A DNA stretch of 11,966 nt from Irineochytrium annulatum (lineage: Eukaryota; Chytridiomycota; Chytridiomycetes; Chytridiales; Chytridiaceae): positions 1 to 11,966 of the forward strand of contig JADGJL010000926.1 of NCBI GenBank assembly GCA_027600665.1, written 5' to 3'. The stretch's first letter is position 1. The number at the start of each line of letters is the position of its first letter. Position numbers and translations under genes: made by a program. The notes beneath the pieces were generated by a model that was not told the DNA's origin, ran no database searches, and was given only the letters and a program-made list of their open reading frames with translations. This document shows, piece after piece, positions 6,908 through 11,966 of the stretch.

Positions 6908-9900
6908 ATGGCGACCCCAGGTCGCTCGTCCGAACCTCCTCCGACCTCACAGCTCGCCTTCACCTCCCCCGTCGTCGGCCCTGGCGTCATCCAACCCTCC
7001 TTCTCCCGTGGCCACACCGGCCTTGCTCTCATGAACAAGCACCTGTGGACGGGCGGCCGCCGGTCGTCGTTGGAGCAGACGGGCGCGTCCGGCCCCCTGT
7101 CCGGCTCCTCCCCCGGCCTCATCCTGGGGTTCCCGTACCAGCTGCCCGTCTCCAAGCTGCCTCCGCCTCTACCCGAGGAGCTGATCGCTCCCAATCCCGT
7201 TGCGGATGATCAGCCAGCGCGGCCTCGTGCCCCGACAAGCCGAAGCATCCAGCCCGCTTTGCAGCCGAAGCTCGCCGTGGACACGCCGGCGCCGATGCTG
7301 GCGAAGGGGACTGCGGCGAAAGGGGCCGCGAAGGGGAAGAAGAACGCTCCCGTGGCGGCGGCGAACCCGGCATCGGCAGGAGTGGCCGGCGGGCTGGCCT
7401 CTGCTGCCGCCCCCATGAAACGTGGAAGGGGCAGGCCAAAGAAGACGGAGGCGGACAGGCAGAGAGAGGCGGCCGAGAAGGAGGCGGAAGCGAACGGGAA
7501 GGCCATTCCAGTGGCGAAGCCGAAAGGCAAAGGCGCCGGCGGGAGGGCCAAGCAGACGAAGACATCAAAGAAGTAACTACTCACCAGTCGCTACATTGCG
7601 CTTCCGTTACTTCAAATTTGTTCCTTGTTCAAGTATTGATATTTATAATGTTGCAGGGTGTCGAAGAAGGAGGAAGAAGAGTCACCGATTGCCATCGCCT
7701 CAAGGCCGAAGACGTCTCCCGTCGCCGACGACGGCATGTCGAGCGCGAATGCCTGCTTTGGTCAAACGGATGATCTGTTGTCACTGTTGAATATTGGCAA
7801 CGATTTTTTACCTGCTCGGGAGCCGATCAACCCCCCTTCTTTCTCGATGTTCAACTCTCCGATGAAGCATGTTGACAGCAGTCTTAGCAACCCAGTGTCG
7901 CATACGGACCTCGACAGATTCTTGTGGGACGAAAACTTGTTCTCCGTCGCCGATTCACTGCCGGAAATTGGAAGCAGTATTAGCATTGATATGGATCGCG
8001 ATGATAGCAAATCTTTCATTCTGCCCGCGGTGGCGGCATCGAGTTCGCACTCAAAGAAAACTTCGGCAACGTCGAGTTCGAAGACCACTGCGGCGACATT
8101 GACGTTGAGGAATGCTGCGTACACAAAGGAGTCAAAGGATTTGAACAGCGACGAAGCTGAGGAAACGATTGATCGTAAGAGAGTGTATTCTGAAGAAAAG
8201 TAACGTTCGGCTGCAGGGGATGAGTTGGAATTTCTTTTCGACGAATATGCGAAGAACATCAGCCCTGTTGAGCGCCTATCACTCTTTCAAGTTCCAACGT
8301 CTTCACCTGTTTACAAAAACTCGACATCGTTAGTTATTTTTGTTGAGCATATTTTCTGTAACGTACTTCAGCGACAGATTCAGCGTCGACCAACTGGAGC
8401 TCATCAAGATTCAGCAACGTCAACTACTTCAGTTATCAGTTCAAACCTTTTGCATCATGAGCGAACTACACGGCGAAAAGTCAGAGGAGGCGAAGTACTG
8501 GAAAGGTCAGCTCAGTATTTTGCAAGAAAACGCCGTCCACGGGCAAGCCTATCACGGCGAGACGTACCATCACTCCTATCTCCTTGACCACCTGCCGCAC
8601 TTTGTCGAGAGCATTCAGAGCGACCGCACTACGTCGATCTGGCGCGAGTTTAAGAAGTCTCTTCAGTATCAGATGACGACCTACGAACGCCAGAAAATCA
8701 AGCTCTCGAACAACTGTACGACCATCGTGGCCGGCCGCCAATACCCCGCGCCGACCCCAGCGGGCCTCCAAGCCGTTATCGCCTTCGCAGGCAACAGCTT
8801 CGACCCAGAGCTCATCCCGCGCATCCTACGCGTACGCCTGTCCCGCGTCTTCCTGCCGGAGGAGGACGCGCTCCTCGTTCGGGGTTGGGTCTTCTACGGC
8901 TCCTTCGACGCTGTCAGGGCCTTCTGCCTCCCAAATCGCTCGGCGCTCGACCTCCGCAGGCGGATGGCGGCCCTGAGGAAGAGGAGGGACAGCAGGGACC
9001 TTAATGCCGATGACGACGGCGGCGAGGCGCTCAGGACCGTCTTGAGGAGGCCGTACCAGCCCCTGACCATCTACGAGCGGGACCTTCTCAGGGCAGGCGT
9101 AATGGAGCACGGCGTGGCGTTCAGGGAGTCGGCCGTCTCTTTGTTTGAGCAGATGCCAACGGGTTTGATGAGGGCCGCGTGGGATGCTATGTTCGTGCGA
9201 GGGGAGGTGGCGTGCGCGTTCTCCGGCTCGATGGATCCGGGGGCCGTCATAAGTTCGTACCACTCGGCAATCAAGAAGCCGACGTCGTGGCTTGTCAAGT
9301 CGGCGGAGGAGTTCATCAGGGACCGGGAGATGGCGCTCGCAGCGAGGATCTTTGAGCCGCAGGTCGCGAAGCGGAAGAGCAGGGGGGACGACGGAAATGC
9401 GGAGGGGAACGTTAAGCGCCCGAAAGCGCCTTCAAAAAACAGGAAGGAGAGGGCTGTGAAGCTGATGGATCACATCACGGTTCGTAAGGAGCTTTATGTG
9501 AAGACGGCACCGAGTACGCCCGTTTCGAGCGGCCCTAATTCCAACTCGGCTGCGCCGAAGGAGGAGGCGGTTGATCTTGAAACCTTTTTGAATAATGCGA
9601 TGCGAACGGAGAAGGATTCAAAGCCTGGTAAGCTTTCATGATTTGGGGCGGCCGAGGTCCCCACTCTCCTTTGTCGTAGCTTTCCTAAATCGGCCGTTAG
9701 TATTGTCTGATGTAAATTTCGGGGATTTTTTGAATATCACGGACACTCCATCGAAGCGCGGCTCTGGTGACTCCTTGACGATGACCGCTATCGATGATCC
9801 ATTTTTCGACTTTCTGAGTACAATGGAAAATACGGCGGCCCCGTCCGGACCTTCGTTTGTGCAAAACGACGCCATTGAAAACCTTGCTTCCGCCGTTCTG

Positions 9901-10862
9901 GACCTCACCTCCCCGTTTGTGAAGCTTCCGACACTGCCGCCACTTCCCGTTGCACCCGTCCCCCTTCAGACGCTCTTAACGCCGTTTGCAACGAAGAGGC
10001 CTAATAACCCGAAGAGATCACCGCTTCAACCCCGGCATGTCGGTAATGGGACAGTGGCGGTCGATGGGCCCATGCTGAAACTCCCCGCCTTCCCGATGGA
10101 TGTGGGCAACGTCTTTAGCTCCTCCCCGGTGACGACGGACTTCGAATTTAAAAAGTGGGGTGGCGAGGCGACGGTCTCAGCGGCTCTCAATTCATCCATC
10201 TGTCTGTCGACAATTGAAGAGGAGTTAAGGGAGCCAACGCCGATGTCGGGTCGCGCGCTTGACGACGCGTTAAAGGATCTCTTCGACGCGGACGTCGGCC
10301 TCCGGATGGGCGGTGCGACTGAACCTGCCGCGACAGCCGTGACGGCGGCGGAGGCCGGGACGGGCACATGGGATTGGCTGATGACAAGCCCGATTAAGCC
10401 GAGCCCGAGCAGGGAGGCGGGTGAGGGGCCAACTTCCAAGCTGCCGAGCCCGGCGAGAAAGCAACAAGGGAAGCAGAAGGAAGACGATGAGGTGCTCGGG
10501 GGCAAAGCGTTGAGGAATGTGGGTGTCGGCCGCGGGAGGATTGGGAGGGCGTGCAAGTCGACGGGGGGTGGGACGAGATTGACGACGTACACTAAGGTTC
10601 TGTGTGCTTTGGGCCTGCTGAACATTGACCCGTTTGCATTATGTAGGGCAAACGCCGGGCGTGCCTGACGGCAATGCGAAATATTGTGGCGATGGGAGTC
10701 GAGCAAAGGGAGCACACTGCCTCAGCGGAGGCGGAAGACGCGTCTAAGAAGGTATATCGTGCAGCGAAACGCAGCTGTTGTTAAATTTTGCTCGTGCAGA
10801 CCACTCGACGCTCGGACAAGTTGCTTGCGGCCGCTTTAGGCGGGAGGAAGGCTCCCGTGTAG
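6908..10862 (+). CDS. GON4-like nuclear protein with AT-hook and two SANT-like domains
   Basis: Seven exons: 6908-7572, 7657-8174, 8217-8328, 8372-9627, 9701-10596, 10647-10751 and 10800-10862. They total 3615 nt, giving 1204 residues. Introns are 84, 42, 43, 73, 50 and 48 nt; donors include GTAACT, GTAAGA, GTTAGT and GTAAGC. Phases agree at all six junctions. The AT-hook is KRGRGRPKKT (residues 171-180). A helical stretch, FSVDQLELIKIQQRQLLQLS, starts near 436. The first SANT-like domain, about 592-637, begins FLPEEDALLVRGW and ends in an Arg-rich third helix. The second, about 662-707, begins PLTIYERDLL. A basic nuclear localisation region follows from about 765. This order, helical Q-rich region then an acidic-residue SANT, an RR-rich linker and a second SANT with L-P...W, resembles GON4L and its plant homologues, which act in transcriptional repression. 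The rest is low complexity. The family assignment is from remembered patterns, not a search. Reading exon 1 as a separate 222-residue gene is the main alternative. Confidence 0.7.
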
Positions 10863-11501
10863 ATTATGCCGCAGACTTACGACTTTTATTGCAGGTTGTT
10901 GCTGCGCTATTGCCTTGTTTTATAGAAGCCATATTCGCCGCGTGGAGACGTGCGCATGCGGTGTTGCCTTGTTTATACTTGTTTGTTTGATTTTCGAGAA
11001 AAAGCTACGGGGCTGAACTGGTGGGAAGGTGCTGTTGCTCGAGTTTCTAACACGCTTGATGTGAGGGACTGCCACGTAATGCTGTGGATTTGCTCCTGTA
11101 AAGCTGATGCTGTATTTTTCGTTTACTCATATAGACTTCGTGGTTCAACGAAAGCTGCTTGCATTACTGCTTCTTCTTAGATACTAAGATAATTCGCGCA
11201 TTAATCTGGCACGTCCGCTTCTTGAATTTATTTTAAAGCGGGTTTTTCGAAAGGCTGGTAAGCTGAAATGAGCGTGTCCTAGTTGCAAAATAATTAAAGT
11301 TGTGTACGAGAGAGAGTGCAGGTGGACGAAGTGAGACGCATGATAAATAAGGACAAAGGAATTCAAGTGCATGTGCGAGTTCTATGATACAAAGCTGATG
11401 AACCTTCCTCTTGCCAAACCGACGTATCAAACCACCCACATCCTTCTCCCCCCTTCACGGAGACTTTATTGTACATCCAAAGCCACGAAACCCCGGACTC
11501 C
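10863..11501. other. Convergent intergenic region, 3' UTRs
   Basis: These 639 bp lie between the stop of the AT-hook/SANT gene (+) and the stop of the zinc-finger gene (-). The sequence is T-rich on the plus strand to about 11240. A short direct repeat, TTGCCTTGTTT followed by ATA or TATA, occurs at 10910 and 10964. Minus-strand AATAAA hexamers lie at 11232-11227 and 11470-11465. No RNA gene, mobile element or further exon could be supported. Confidence 0.4.
11465..11470 (-). terminator. Probable poly(A) signal of the zinc-finger gene
   Basis: This is a minus-strand AATAAA hexamer 32 nt beyond the zinc-finger stop codon, a plausible distance for a short fungal 3' UTR. Confidence 0.35.
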
Positions 11502-11966
11502 TCATGCCGTCTCCGCCACCGAAGGATGCTCCACCTCCTTCAGGTCGCTCCCGGAACCCTCCCCCTCCGGCAGGAACCGGTTATGAAATTTCTCCATGTG
11601 CCGGACGACCTCGTAGCTCCTGAAGTACGACTTTCCGCAACCGGGCACAGGGCATGTGTTCTTTGGTATTCTGTGCGGGTCGTGCGTCTCGACGTGGACG
11701 AGCAGGTTGTACCTCGCCCTGGCCTCCCTCCCGCATATAGGGCATACGAACAGGTTGCCGCCGTCGTCGCTGACGGTCTTAAGGATTGCCTCGCGCGCGT
11801 CCTCCACAGTCGTCCAGTCGATGATGGGGAACTGGAGTCGGTCGATGATGTCACGAGGGAGGCAGGAGGACTTGTCTTGCGGCCACACGATCCGCGGTCT
11901 TGGCCCGGGCAAAGGCACTACGGTTGTCAATGCAGGTGGCGCCGCGTTTGCGGGTGCCGTAGGGGG
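11502..11966 (-). CDS. C2H2 zinc-finger protein, C-terminal part
   Basis: The minus-strand frame is open from the right edge to the stop at 11502, giving 154 residues of a protein that starts beyond the window. It begins with a Pro/Ala-rich segment. A globular stretch, PRDIIDRLQFPIIDW, follows and then two C2H2 fingers near the C-terminus. Finger 1 is C-x2-C-x12-H-x3-H (CPIC ... HVETH). Finger 2 is C-x4-C-x12-H-x4-H (CPVPGC ... HMEKFH). All eight zinc ligands are present. The short linker between the fingers lacks the TGEKP consensus. A 20-residue acidic tail closes the protein. Tandem C2H2 fingers at the C-terminus are common in fungal transcription factors, so a DNA-binding role is inferred. 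The TTG at 11930 is an ordinary Leu codon, not a start. No intron was seen in this part. Confidence 0.8.
   Translation of the reverse strand, partial: PPTAPANAAPPALTTVVPLPGPRPRIVWPQDKSSCLPRDIIDRLQFPIIDWTTVEDAREAILKTVSDDGGNLFVCPICGREARARYNLLVHVETHDPHRIPKNTCPVPGCGKSYFRSYEVVRHMEKFHNRFLPEGEGSGSDLKEVEHPSVAETA

Noticed and set aside
6897..7576. Minus-strand frames opposite exon 1 of the AT-hook/SANT gene
   Set aside because: Ser/Pro/Ala-rich mirror images of the Ala/Lys/Gly-rich plus-strand coding, with no domain.
7658..8203. Separate 181-residue gene ending at TAA 8201-8203
   Set aside because: It would need a GTG start directly after an AG acceptor. Splicing from 7572 and past 8174 joins it in frame with both neighbours.
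8200..8216. A 17-nt GT...AG intron at the in-frame TAA
   Set aside because: Too short to splice, and its removal creates an immediate stop. The 42-nt intron 8175-8216 has a better donor (GTAAGA) and keeps the frame.
10597..10668. C-terminus of the AT-hook/SANT protein by read-through to TGA at 10668
   Set aside because: The stretch 10597-10646 is a GT-AG intron. Splicing leads into two further exons with consistent phase and coding-like, basic sequence, although the unspliced end cannot be excluded without cDNA.

Overview
The window looks like nuclear DNA of a fungus. Genes carry short GT-AG introns (42 to 87 nt in the models here, one outlier of 288 nt), several with a CTAAC-type branch site close to the acceptor. 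Coding regions are GC-rich and intergenic DNA is AT-richer. A Pho80-type cyclin, an Fmp32/CCDC90 mitochondrial protein and a telobox Myb protein fit a fungus. I cannot fix the phylum from sequence alone. All gene models are read by eye and are unconfirmed by transcripts. Where I joined exons, the reading phases agree on both sides of every intron.

Layout from left to right. (1) 1-975, minus: a low-complexity protein of unknown function whose 3' end runs off the left edge. (2) 1107-1980, plus: a 270-residue telobox Myb protein, head to head with gene 1 across only 131 bp. (3) 2325-3998, plus: a 531-residue Pho80/Pcl-type cyclin with a His-rich N-terminus. (4) 4639-5226, minus: a 99-residue two-exon protein of unknown family carrying the same 12-residue motif twice. 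(5) 5735-6583, minus: an Fmp32/CCDC90-type mitochondrial inner-membrane protein in four exons. (6) 6908-10862, plus: a 1204-residue nuclear protein in seven exons, with an AT-hook and two SANT-like domains arranged as in GON4-like proteins. (7) 11502-11966, minus: the 3' end of a C2H2 zinc-finger gene that runs off the right edge.

Genes 1/2 and 5/6 are divergent pairs sharing short upstream regions. Genes 3/4 and 6/7 are convergent, with about 640 bp between stop codons. There is no operon and no obvious common pathway, although four of the seven products (telobox Myb, cyclin, AT-hook/SANT protein, zinc finger) are probably nuclear regulators. I see no tRNA, rRNA, transposon or CRISPR array. 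The most novel item is the small duplicated-motif protein. Next are a telobox split by an intron that can be read through without a stop, and the AT-hook plus tandem SANT-like protein.
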